Positions 1-7,244 of a DNA stretch of 45,973 bases are shown here, in pieces. Numbering within the stretch: the stretch's first letter is position 1; each line of letters begins with the position of its first letter. The stretch comes from an uncultured Clostridia bacterium (lineage in GTDB: Bacteria > Bacillota > Clostridia > Saccharofermentanales > Saccharofermentanaceae), in assembly GCA_947303255.1 (NCBI GenBank), contig CAMYXL010000017.1:1-45973 (forward strand), written 5' to 3'. The translations under genes and the position numbers were made by a program. Under the pieces are notes generated by a model that worked only from the letters and a program-made list of their open reading frames with translations, searched no databases and was not told the DNA's origin.

Positions 1-231
1 GATAAGAATATCGGACTTTTCGACCATATCCATGATCTTTTTCTTTTCTACGTAAAAGGGACACAAAGTCTCATCCTTGATACAACTGTAGCATCCTGTG
101 CAGAAGTGATTCAGATCTCTCGGCAGAAAGAACTCGTGGACTTCGTTTTCTCCGAGATTATCAAGGAGGATCTTTGCAATATTATATGTGCTTCCTTTGT
201 GGTTTTGTCCGTTAATAACAGTGACGATCAT
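1..231 (-). CDS. Flavodoxin-fold NAD(P)H/FMN-dependent oxidoreductase, iron-sulfur flavoprotein type (partial, C-terminus outside window)
   Basis: The first 77 residues are present, read leftward from the ATG at 229-231; the rest lies beyond the window start. The N-terminus begins MIVTVINGQNHKGSTYNIAK, the beta-strand plus FMN-phosphate-binding loop of the flavodoxin-like fold. Cysteines at about 44, 47, 50 and 57 form C-X2-C-X2-C-X6-C, which resembles the compact cluster motif of archaeal/clostridial iron-sulfur flavoproteins and many 'flavodoxin family proteins'. The ATG overlaps the stop codon of the upstream TetR gene in an ATGA arrangement, so the two are translationally coupled and this enzyme is probably under TetR control. 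The electron acceptor is unknown; quinone, nitro-compound or azo reduction would be typical of TetR-linked members, but that is inference. Confidence 0.8.
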   Translation of the reverse strand, partial: MIVTVINGQNHKGSTYNIAKILLDNLGENEVHEFFLPRDLNHFCTGCYSCIKDETLCPFYVEKKKIMDMVEKSDILI

Positions 232-848
232 TTCTTTGCCTTTCCGTAATTGCTGTTGAACTGCCTAATGTGATATTCAATGAGCTTTACTGCTTTTTTC
301 TCCATCTTCGGATCCCTGTCGCATACCGTAAGAAGGGTATAGATAGGTGAATAGAACTGTAGCGCCATGATCTTGGGATCAGCTTCCTTAAACTTTTCCA
401 TGTTGCATAAGATACTGAATATGTTTGTCTGATATTCGACAGGATCAGTAAAGAACTGTTTGGTATAAAGCTTAGCCAGATCAGGATTCCTGAATTGTTC
501 CAGTGTCAGCATCTTTCTGAATCTGCTCATATATCCGTCGTGAAGGAAGTATAAAAAGAGGTCTTTACCGATCTTGATAAGTACCTCTTCGGATATGTCC
601 AAATATAAGAAAGCATCCTCCATAGAATTGTTGCCGTTAATACCGATCGATGATGCCTGCTCCTCATATCTTTTTCCGATCTCTTCTATAATGGCATCGA
701 AAATGTCCTTTTTGCTCTTGAAATGCTTATAAAGGGAAGGGGCTTTAATACCCACGGCATCAGCTATTTCACCGACATATACATCGCCGTATCCTTTCTG
801 TGAAAACAATGTCAGAGCTTCATCCATTATTCTTTCTTTGGTAGTCAT
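228..848 (-). CDS. TetR/AcrR family transcriptional regulator
   Basis: 206 aa, the usual TetR size. Residues about 5-55 form the N-terminal DNA-binding domain: a first helix (KERIMDEALTLFSQKGY), then the helix-turn-helix (VGEIADAVGIKAPSLYKHF) and the KSKKDIFDAI segment typical of the family. The C-terminal two thirds is a helical ligand-binding domain with no recognisable specificity. The ATG at 846-848 has a GAGGTG ribosome binding site. It lies upstream of and overlaps (ATGA) a flavoprotein gene and is divergent from a phosphohydrolase gene. Two 18-bp palindromes just upstream lie in and directly after its own promoter, so autorepression is the likely mode. The inducer is unknown. Confidence 0.93.
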   Translation of the reverse strand: MTTKERIMDEALTLFSQKGYGDVYVGEIADAVGIKAPSLYKHFKSKKDIFDAIIEEIGKRYEEQASSIGINGNNSMEDAFLYLDISEEVLIKIGKDLFLYFLHDGYMSRFRKMLTLEQFRNPDLAKLYTKQFFTDPVEYQTNIFSILCNMEKFKEADPKIMALQFYSPIYTLLTVCDRDPKMEKKAVKLIEYHIRQFNSNYGKAKK

Positions 849-860
849 GATTCACCTCTT

Positions 861-878
861 GGCTAATTAGGATTAGCC
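861..878. promoter_or_regulatory. TetR operator 1 (palindrome, 7-bp arms)
   Basis: GGCTAAT-TAGG-ATTAGCC is a perfect 7-bp inverted repeat with a 4-bp centre. It lies immediately downstream of the -10 box of the leftward tetR promoter, between it and the ribosome binding site, and repeats the sequence of the second palindrome 26 bp away. Confidence 0.8.
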
Positions 879-880
879 AT

Positions 881-909
881 ATTATAGGCTAATTAGAATT
901 AGCCGTCAA
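881..909 (-). promoter_or_regulatory. Sigma-A promoter of tetR-flavoprotein operon
   Basis: Read on the minus strand: TTGACG (904-909), a 17-bp spacer, and a consensus TATAAT (881-886). Transcription would start about 7 bp further left, within or beside operator 1. Confidence 0.85.
887..904. promoter_or_regulatory. TetR operator 2 (palindrome, 8-bp arms) inside the promoter spacer
   Basis: GGCTAATT-AG-AATTAGCC is a perfect 8-bp inverted repeat. It coincides with the 17-bp spacer between the -35 and -10 of the leftward promoter, so a bound dimer would directly block RNA polymerase. It may also overlap a weak -35 for the rightward gene (TTAGCC at 899-904, TATATT at 922-927). Confidence 0.82.
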
Positions 910-982
910 GAGATGTGATTTTATATTGCATTATCAAGGCCTTTCGACTAATATCCTTTAAAAAGAAAAAGAGGAAATGAAA

Positions 983-2131
983 ATGAGTTATACATTACCG
1001 GATTACGAGAATTGTCTTGTCAATCTCAGTAATTCCATCCTGAAGAACTTTGGTGTAGAGCCTATCGAACCTACTTTGAAGATCGCCGACAAGATCCTTG
1101 ATGATAATAAACACAGGAATGTCGTTGTTATCCTTCTTGATGCGATGGGTATCTCAATAATGGAGAAGCACTTGAAGCCTGACGGTTTGCTTCGTTCTCA
1201 TCTTGTTGATTCTTATAGCTCTGTATTCCCACCGACGACAGTTGCAGCAACTACTTCCGTTATGAGCGGACTTTATCCCAATGAACACGGTTGGCTCGGC
1301 TGGGATGTCTATTTTCCTCAGATCGATAAGAATGTAGCTGTTTTTACAAACTGTGAACAGCACCTTGAAGATCCGAATGACGACTCAGAAATACCTAAGC
1401 TTTTGGAGCCTGTTGCTGCAGCAGATTACCATGTAGGATTTAAGTATTGTCCATACGAGAACATAATCGATAAGATCAATAAGGCTGGCGGAAAAGCATA
1501 TTTCTCGATGCCTTTCATGGAACCGTTTCCGAGTGATATCGATTCGATATTGAAGAGGGCAGAAGACCTTTGTAAGGAGCCCGGTAAGAAGTTCATCTAC
1601 TGTTATTGGGGTGAACCTGATCACACCATGCATCTTAACGGTGTCGACGGTAAGGAAGCTCATGATATCGTTAATGAGATGGAGAAGAAGGTTGAGGAAT
1701 TCATTAAAACTATCGATGACGCCCTTGTTATCGTAACTGCGGATCACGGTCATATGAATAACGTTAATCGCTGCATTCTTGATTATCCTGATATCACTGA
1801 ATGTCTAGTCAGGATGCCTTCCATCGAGCCTCGTACTTTGAATCTTTTTATCAAAGATGAGTATAAAGATTCATTTGCTGATCTGTTCAATTCGAAGTTT
1901 TCGGATAAGTTCTGGCTTCTGACCAAGAAAGAAGTTCTGGATATGAAGCTTTTCGGAAAGGGAAAGGATCATAAGGATCTTAGTGAGATGCTCGGTGATT
2001 ATTTGGCAATATCAATAGATGATGAATCACTTTTCGTAACTCATCAAGAAGCCTCGATGATGCCCGGAGCTCACGCGGGACTTACCAAGGAAGAATTGGA
2101 GATTCCTCTTATAGCCATTGAAATTGACTAA
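983..2131 (+). CDS. Alkaline phosphatase superfamily hydrolase (type I phosphodiesterase/nucleotide pyrophosphatase-like)
   Basis: 382 aa. Metal-site and nucleophile motifs of the alkaline phosphatase superfamily are visible in order: VVVILLDAMG (first metal-binding Asp), SVFPPTTVAATTSVMSG (nucleophilic Thr after the paired prolines), YWGEPDHTMH (Asp/His), VTADHGH (Asp-His) and a late PGAHAGLTKEE (His), matching the PF01663 phosphodiesterase branch. No signal peptide, so it is cytoplasmic. An in-frame ATG at 977 sits only 2 nt after the GAGG ribosome binding site (971-974), while the ATG at 983 is 8 nt away, so I start at 983. It is divergent from the TetR regulator, and the shared intergenic operators make regulation by it possible. 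The substrate (phosphodiester or phosphomonoester) is not determined. Confidence 0.85.
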   Translation: MSYTLPDYENCLVNLSNSILKNFGVEPIEPTLKIADKILDDNKHRNVVVILLDAMGISIMEKHLKPDGLLRSHLVDSYSSVFPPTTVAATTSVMSGLYPNEHGWLGWDVYFPQIDKNVAVFTNCEQHLEDPNDDSEIPKLLEPVAAADYHVGFKYCPYENIIDKINKAGGKAYFSMPFMEPFPSDIDSILKRAEDLCKEPGKKFIYCYWGEPDHTMHLNGVDGKEAHDIVNEMEKKVEEFIKTIDDALVIVTADHGHMNNVNRCILDYPDITECLVRMPSIEPRTLNLFIKDEYKDSFADLFNSKFSDKFWLLTKKEVLDMKLFGKGKDHKDLSEMLGDYLAISIDDESLFVTHQEASMMPGAHAGLTKEELEIPLIAIEID

Positions 2132-2185
2132 TGAATACCCCTGGTATATAAATGTATCAAATATTTTTATACGGGGGGTATAAGT

Positions 2186-2644
2186 ATGCCGCAGGAAATC
2201 TATCCTAAGTTGATCGCCTTGGTTGTTGCAGGTGGAATTGCTCTTATCGTTGTTTTGTGCATAATACTCGACAAGCGTTCCAACAAGAAGTTTAAAGAGA
2301 AATTCTTGGCAGATCATAAGTTTAAGGATTCATTAAATAACAAACTCTTTGTAACTGAGAGAAATGAGTTGGTGCTTTATTGTCCTTCGGGTTCTTTGAC
2401 GGGTTACAAGGTTTGGAATCTCGAAGATATTGCTTATATCGGTACGGTCAATTCATTGAAACAAGGAAAGTCTTTCTCCTTTTTCGATGAACAAAAAAAG
2501 GCCTTGAAAGGTGATTATAAAACACCTTCCAAGAAGCCTTTGTTACAGTACAAAATGACATCATTTCCTGCTAACAGCGAGAGCGAGTTGAAGGAAATCG
2601 TCGTCTTTGTTATGAAGCATAACAGCAACATCCAAATGATCTGA
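2186..2644 (+). CDS. Small membrane-anchored protein of unknown function
   Basis: 152 aa. One N-terminal transmembrane helix (residues about 9-31, IALVVAGGIALIVVLCIIL) is followed by a basic stop-transfer DKRSNKK and a roughly 115-residue cytoplasmic domain without recognised motifs. The ATG is preceded by a GGGGGG ribosome binding site (2173-2178). It lies 54 nt after the phosphohydrolase gene on the same strand and is probably co-transcribed. It ends 4 nt before the 3' end of the convergent TraX-like gene. I do not recognise the family. Confidence 0.7.
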   Translation: MPQEIYPKLIALVVAGGIALIVVLCIILDKRSNKKFKEKFLADHKFKDSLNNKLFVTERNELVLYCPSGSLTGYKVWNLEDIAYIGTVNSLKQGKSFSFFDEQKKALKGDYKTPSKKPLLQYKMTSFPANSESELKEIVVFVMKHNSNIQMI

Positions 2645-2648
2645 TCTG

Positions 2649-3386
2649 TTATTTGAAAAAGAATACCTTAACAAGATAGATGATAAAGATGTGAAGAGGG
2701 TAGAAGATGTAGAAGAACCACTTGTGGATCTTCGCGCTGCTGCCCTTTTTCTTGTTGTAAAAACATATGAGAAGTATCGGTACGAGTATTACGCCTGTCT
2801 GGAACAGCTGCTCCCACCACGGTGCGTGAAGTGCCATAGGTAATAAGAGGGTCAGTCCGACGTCAGCTAAAGCGATGATACCGAATGATACCCACTTAGC
2901 AACCGGTCTTTCTCTATAGATGTATGCGAAGAATGCCCAAAGGATAGCAAAGAACGGCCAATCTCCGAAAAACGACAATGCACACAAAAGGATTACAAAG
3001 ATAACCTTTACAGCTTTCGGAACTTTAAGGTCAGCCCACATCCAGATAGTTATAAAAGCAAGGAACAACGTGAAGATCATTCCGAACATACCGGGGGTGA
3101 CCTTCGGGAATGTACCGAAATCATTAAGACTATATGGTACCCATGAGATCATCGCGAAGATGAAAAGACGAAGAGCGTATTTCTTCTTGTTCTTTGTGTA
3201 CTGGAAACCCTCAGCAAGAAGAACTGACATCGAAGGTCCCGTAAGTCTTCCGATAAAGTGCATGGCCTGTCCGAGGATGGATGCTGTAGGAACAAAGGCC
3301 CATGCAATGTGGTCGATAAGCATCGCCACGATCAAGATGTACTTGATCTTGTTTCTGTTAAGTACTTGTGTTTGTGATAAAGTCAT
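2649..3386 (-). CDS. TraX family integral membrane protein
   Basis: 245 aa, with about seven or eight hydrophobic segments over its whole length. The N-terminal KYILIVAMLIDHIAWAF and MHFIGRLTGPSMSVLLAEGF segments are typical of TraX (PF05857), named after the F-plasmid pilin N-acetylase but widespread in Firmicutes chromosomes as predicted acyltransferase-like membrane proteins. The start ATG overlaps the stop codon of the upstream PHP gene (ATGA at 3383-3386), giving translational coupling. There are no conjugation genes nearby, so the plasmid role should not be assumed. The real acceptor molecule is unknown; a surface polymer would be plausible but is inference. Confidence 0.82.
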   Translation of the reverse strand: MTLSQTQVLNRNKIKYILIVAMLIDHIAWAFVPTASILGQAMHFIGRLTGPSMSVLLAEGFQYTKNKKKYALRLFIFAMISWVPYSLNDFGTFPKVTPGMFGMIFTLFLAFITIWMWADLKVPKAVKVIFVILLCALSFFGDWPFFAILWAFFAYIYRERPVAKWVSFGIIALADVGLTLLLPMALHAPWWEQLFQTGVILVPILLICFYNKKKGSSAKIHKWFFYIFYPLHIFIIYLVKVFFFK

Positions 3387-4183
3387 AGTCCGAATGTTTT
3401 TACCTTTCTTCCTTCAAAGTAGCACAGCTCTTTTACGCCCAAAGACTTCAGGTATTCACAAGTCTCGGGGATCAAAGCTCCAATATTTTCCATGATGTGC
3501 GAGTCGGAAGAAACAGTAATAAGTTTACCTCCCATTTTCATATATCTCTTAATTATCTTCGCATCAGGCATTGAATCACGTCTGGCCGGGGTTGCAGTGT
3601 TGATCTCGAGCGCTTTCTCTTTTGATATAAGAGTCTCAAATAAGCGGTCGAATTCCTTAGGGCAATCATCATAGAGCATGTTGACACTGAGGTCCGGATT
3701 ACGCTTGTTTACGTAGTCGAAGTGGCCCAAAACATCAAAGTTGTTACAATTCTCAGCCATCTCCACAAGCTTGCTGACGTATTCTGCATGACGTGCTTTA
3801 ACGGGTAGTTTATATACTTCTTTACTGAAGAAGACATCCACGCCTCTGAACAGATGGTTACTTAAGATGACGATATCAAAAGGAGCCGTCGAAGCGATCT
3901 CGTCAATATCCGAAGCAGTATGAGTCTGGTATCCGAATTCGACACCCATAAGAAGTTTCAAAGAAGAAGGACATTTCTTTTTCCATTCCTTGAAAGTCTT
4001 CGTATAAAGATCCAGATCGAATGTCTGAATGTTGTCATTCGGATCTGGATTTTTGTATTCATAATGTTCGGTGATCGCAGCAACGGCTAAACCCTTGTTT
4101 ACAGCACCGGTAATAAAATCATCTATCGTCGACTTCGCATCAGGAGAGAAGTGACAAGTATGATTGTGTAGATCGATAAGCAT
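3383..4183 (-). CDS. PHP-domain phosphoesterase, histidinol-phosphatase (HisK/HisJ)-like
   Basis: 266 aa. It opens with the PHP metal-binding signature HNHTCHFSPDA, followed by AITEHYEY, MGVEFGY and DVLGHFDYV, and ends with VSSDSHI near residue 235: the series of His/Asp/Glu ligands of the trinuclear metal centre of PHP phosphatases. The longer reading frame reaches 4222, but a GGAG ribosome binding site sits 6 nt before the ATG at 4181-4183, which yields the family-typical start MLIDLHNH. It overlaps the downstream TraX-like gene by 4 nt. Whether it is the histidinol phosphatase of histidine synthesis cannot be judged, since no his genes are nearby; a general PHP phosphatase is equally possible. 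Confidence 0.85.
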   Translation of the reverse strand: MLIDLHNHTCHFSPDAKSTIDDFITGAVNKGLAVAAITEHYEYKNPDPNDNIQTFDLDLYTKTFKEWKKKCPSSLKLLMGVEFGYQTHTASDIDEIASTAPFDIVILSNHLFRGVDVFFSKEVYKLPVKARHAEYVSKLVEMAENCNNFDVLGHFDYVNKRNPDLSVNMLYDDCPKEFDRLFETLISKEKALEINTATPARRDSMPDAKIIKRYMKMGGKLITVSSDSHIMENIGALIPETCEYLKSLGVKELCYFEGRKVKTFGL

Positions 4184-4224
4184 AATAGACTCCAAAAACA
4201 ATTTGCGTCTATTATAAACCACTT

Positions 4225-4932
4225 TTATCCGAGTTCAAAATATTCTGAAGGGTAGAGACTGAAGATATTTCCGCCCTCTGTCATTCCAGCATAGTAAACG
4301 CCCGGATTAGCTACTCTCTCATAAAGAAGTTTACCTACTTTTAACTCCTCATTGTCTTCAGTAATGACATAATAAGTGTAAGTTGTAGTAGTTGTCGTTC
4401 CGTGTCCGTTGGATTTACGATGTGTGGATTTATGTTCTTCCACCTTGGTATCTACAATGTTGAGTTCGACATATTTGTAGGATTCCTTATCATAGTCTGT
4501 CTTATTCATCATAGGCCTAATGAATGCAACACCTATAATAATTCCCATAACCAGGAATACCGAGATAGCAACGATCGAGACAATATTCCTTACCAGTTCG
4601 ATGCCTTGTGCACCTTTGTTTCTCTGGCTGAAATAGTTTGCTATTGCAATAATGAGGAATAAGAGCATAAGTCCGAGGAAACCAATTCCGATTATCGCGA
4701 ATGTCTTATTGTTGCTCTTAACGCTTTCAACATACTCGTTGTGATCTTGATCCAGTATCTCCTGAGTTAATGTTGTCTTTCCGTCAGACTTAATCATCTG
4801 CTCATATTTGGTTCTGTCAGCGTTGTTTTCTTTCTGTTGGGTCAGAAGACCTTTAACCATAAATCCGCCGATGGCAAAAAATACTATCAAAAACACAATA
4901 ACAAAAATCTTAGAAAGCGGGCTTCCCTTCAT
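4225..4932 (-). CDS. Membrane protein of unknown function with three transmembrane helices
   Basis: 235 aa from the ATG at 4930-4932, chosen over the upstream ATG at 4962 because GAGAGGTG precedes it by 5-6 nt. Helices lie at about 9-28, 76-97 and 117-141. A polar loop separates the first two, and the C-terminal roughly 90 residues form a soluble domain. That domain contains a His/Thr-rich stretch (HRKSNGHGTTTTTTYTYY), which resembles the variable loop of DUF3592-type membrane proteins, followed by a beta-rich end. It is the first gene of a leftward group with the PHP phosphatase and TraX-like genes (41-nt gap, then a 4-nt overlap). Function is unknown. Confidence 0.7.
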   Translation of the reverse strand: MKGSPLSKIFVIVFLIVFFAIGGFMVKGLLTQQKENNADRTKYEQMIKSDGKTTLTQEILDQDHNEYVESVKSNNKTFAIIGIGFLGLMLLFLIIAIANYFSQRNKGAQGIELVRNIVSIVAISVFLVMGIIIGVAFIRPMMNKTDYDKESYKYVELNIVDTKVEEHKSTHRKSNGHGTTTTTTYTYYVITEDNEELKVGKLLYERVANPGVYYAGMTEGGNIFSLYPSEYFELG

Positions 4933-5030
4933 AAATAGCACCTCTCGAAAAATAAATAACAATTCTATGCTATCACTATATCAAAATATTAAAATGATTT
5001 TGACAGCGAAATAAGGTTAAGGTTTTCGGA

Positions 5031-5039
5031 TGATATAAT
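5031..5039 (+). promoter_or_regulatory. Extended -10 promoter of the GH95 gene
   Basis: TGATATAAT is a TGn-extended consensus -10 located 30 bp before the ATG. No good -35 is present at 17 bp (a TTGACA at 5000-5005 is too far), as is usual for extended -10 promoters. Confidence 0.55.
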
Positions 5040-5069
5040 TAGATAAGATTAAAATCTTAAGAGGTATCA

Positions 5070-7181
5070 ATGAACAGCAGCGTTTTAAGTTTCAATAAAC
5101 CGGCATCCGATTGGAATGAAGCATTTCCGATAGGAAACGGTAAGATGGGTGCCATGATATTCGGCGGAGTATCTACCGAACTTCTTCAGCTAAATGAAGA
5201 CAGTGTTTGGTATGGAGGTCCCAAGGACAGGATTAATCCTTCAGCCAAAGAAAAACTCCCGCTCATCAGAAAAGCGATAGACGAGGGAAGAATCAGTGAT
5301 GCCCAAGATCTCTGCGCATTGGCTCTTTCAGGGATGCCTGATACTCAAAGTCATTATGAGACACTATGTAATCTCTACATCCTTTTCGATAACAAGGATG
5401 AAGATTACTCTGATTATATCCGCGAACTTGATATGGAGAGATCTGAGGTCAGGATCTCCTACCAAAAAGACGGTGTTACTTTCAAACGCAACATGATCGC
5501 GAGCTTCCCTGATAAAGTAATTGCTGTTAAATTATCAGCCGACAATGATGGTCAGATATCTTTCAGGACTCAGCTTGCTAGGGGAAATATCACATGGGAT
5601 TTCCGTTCGTTCAGAAACCAGGTGTACAGGAATCCGGGATATAACAACTGCGTTGACAGTATCGTTAATCCGACATCTGACATGACGATCCTTACGGGTA
5701 AATGCGGAGGTAAAGGTTCACTCGAATTTGCATGTGAGATCAAGGTTATAACTAAGGGTGGTTCGATAGAATCCATAGGTAATACCCTTGTTGTTGATAA
5801 AGCAGATGAAGCTTTGATACTCATCGCTGCAACATCGGAATTCTACGAGAAAGATCTTAAGGGATATCTTGATAAGACACTTAACCTCGCTTCTCAAAAG
5901 GGCTCTGATAGATTATGGGAAGAACATTTTAAGGATTACTCTTCACTCTATGACAGGACAAGTCTAACGCTTCCTTCGGAGGAATTGGATGTGGTCCGGA
6001 TGTTTAATTTCGGCAAGTATCTCACCATAAGCGGAAGCCGTGAGGGAGGACAGCCTCTTAATCTTCAGGGTATCTGGAACAAGGACTTTGACCCGATGTG
6101 GGGTAGTAAGTTCACCATCAATATCAACGCTGAGATGAACTATTGGCCGTGCGAGACTTTGGATCTTCCTGAGTGTCATCTTCCTTTGTTCGATCTTCTT
6201 GAGCGCATGAAGCCGAGGGGAGAAGAAGTTGCTCAGAAAATGTACGGTATGCGCGGTTTCGTTGCTCATCATAACACTGATATCTGGGCTGACTGTGCTC
6301 CTCAGGATACGTGCCTCAGTTCTACCTATTGGGTCCTCGGTGCCGCTTGGCTATGCCTTCATGTATGGGAGCATTATAAGTTTACGGGTGATATTGATTT
6401 TCTTCGAAAACACTTCCCGACGATGATCGAGGCATCAACTTTTGTCATAGATTACAGCATGATAGATAACGGTTATCTTGTTTTATCACCAACCATTTCT
6501 CCGGAAAACGAATACGAACTTTCTAACGGAGAAAAGGGTTGCGTCTGTAAGGGTGCATCGATGGATGATCAGATCATAAGAGAACTTTTTGAAGCCGTAC
6601 TCTCCGCAGAAGATATCCTTAAAACAGGTATGCCTGAGATTGAAGAGATAAGAAAGAATTTAGCGCTCATAAAACCTGTAACAGTCGGCTCTGACGGAAG
6701 GATAATGGAATGGCACGAAGATCTTAAAGAAACTGATCCGGGTCACAGGCATATCTCTCATCTTTTCGGACTTTTTCCGGGAACATCTATAAAGGGTGAA
6801 GAACTATTCAATGCGGCTTCCAAAACACTTGAGACACGCCTTGCATCAGGCGGTGGTCATACAGGATGGAGTAGAGCTTGGATCATTAATCTTTACGCTT
6901 CGATGGGTAATGGAGATGAAGCATATAAGCATATAAGGCTTCTCATGGAAAAGTCGCTCCTTCCTAATCTTTTTGATAACCATCCTCCGTTCCAGATCGA
7001 CGGTAATTTTGGTCTTGTATCGGGCATTATAAGAATGATACTCGGACGAGAAGGTGAAGATCTTCCTGCACTTCCTAAGGAATGGGACTGTGGCTCTATA
7101 AGAGGATTCAAGATACCGGGTGGCAATAGAATAGATCTTGAGTGGAAAGATCATAAGGTTATCAACAAAAGGATCTATTGA
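5070..7181 (+). CDS. GH95 family alpha-L-fucosidase/galactosidase-type glycoside hydrolase
   Basis: 703 aa, cytoplasmic (no signal peptide). The N-terminal beta-sandwich begins with the family hallmark WNEAFPIGNGKMGAMIFGG and LNEDSVWYGGP. The (alpha/alpha)6 barrel carries NLQGIWNKD, NINAEMNYWP (N351 and N353, the Asn pair that activates water in the inverting mechanism), GRIMEWHEDL (E547, general acid by correspondence), HRHISHLFGLFPG, GGGHTGWSRAW and FQIDGNFG (D644). These match GH95 1,2-alpha-L-fucosidases. Since it is intracellular, it probably acts on imported fucosylated oligosaccharides from plant xyloglucan or host glycans. It is a single gene with an AAGAGG ribosome binding site and a strong terminator behind it. 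An alpha-L-galactosidase is an alternative within the family. Confidence 0.93.
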   Translation: MNSSVLSFNKPASDWNEAFPIGNGKMGAMIFGGVSTELLQLNEDSVWYGGPKDRINPSAKEKLPLIRKAIDEGRISDAQDLCALALSGMPDTQSHYETLCNLYILFDNKDEDYSDYIRELDMERSEVRISYQKDGVTFKRNMIASFPDKVIAVKLSADNDGQISFRTQLARGNITWDFRSFRNQVYRNPGYNNCVDSIVNPTSDMTILTGKCGGKGSLEFACEIKVITKGGSIESIGNTLVVDKADEALILIAATSEFYEKDLKGYLDKTLNLASQKGSDRLWEEHFKDYSSLYDRTSLTLPSEELDVVRMFNFGKYLTISGSREGGQPLNLQGIWNKDFDPMWGSKFTININAEMNYWPCETLDLPECHLPLFDLLERMKPRGEEVAQKMYGMRGFVAHHNTDIWADCAPQDTCLSSTYWVLGAAWLCLHVWEHYKFTGDIDFLRKHFPTMIEASTFVIDYSMIDNGYLVLSPTISPENEYELSNGEKGCVCKGASMDDQIIRELFEAVLSAEDILKTGMPEIEEIRKNLALIKPVTVGSDGRIMEWHEDLKETDPGHRHISHLFGLFPGTSIKGEELFNAASKTLETRLASGGGHTGWSRAWIINLYASMGNGDEAYKHIRLLMEKSLLPNLFDNHPPFQIDGNFGLVSGIIRMILGREGEDLPALPKEWDCGSIRGFKIPGGNRIDLEWKDHKVINKRIY

Positions 7182-7196
7182 TTTTTATAACAAATT

Positions 7197-7236
7197 AAGA
7201 AGGCCGGCTTCTCTAAGAAACCGACCTTCTTTTTCT
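7197..7236. terminator. Intrinsic terminator shared by convergent genes
   Basis: A 14-bp stem (7197-7210 with 7218-7231, two G-U pairs) with a 7-nt loop, followed by CTTCTTTTTCTT. It lies between the GH95 gene and the 3' end of the leftward DUF4214 operon. The T-run is best for rightward transcription. Confidence 0.85.
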
Positions 7237-7244
7237 TCATAACC

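Noticed and set aside
2649..3386. Conjugative or plasmid origin because of TraX
   Set aside because: TraX-family proteins are common on chromosomes; no relaxase, pilus or replication genes are nearby.
2920..3495. 191-aa rightward ORF antisense to the TraX-like and PHP genes
   Set aside because: The opposite strand encodes two clear families with good ribosome binding sites; this frame has no motif.
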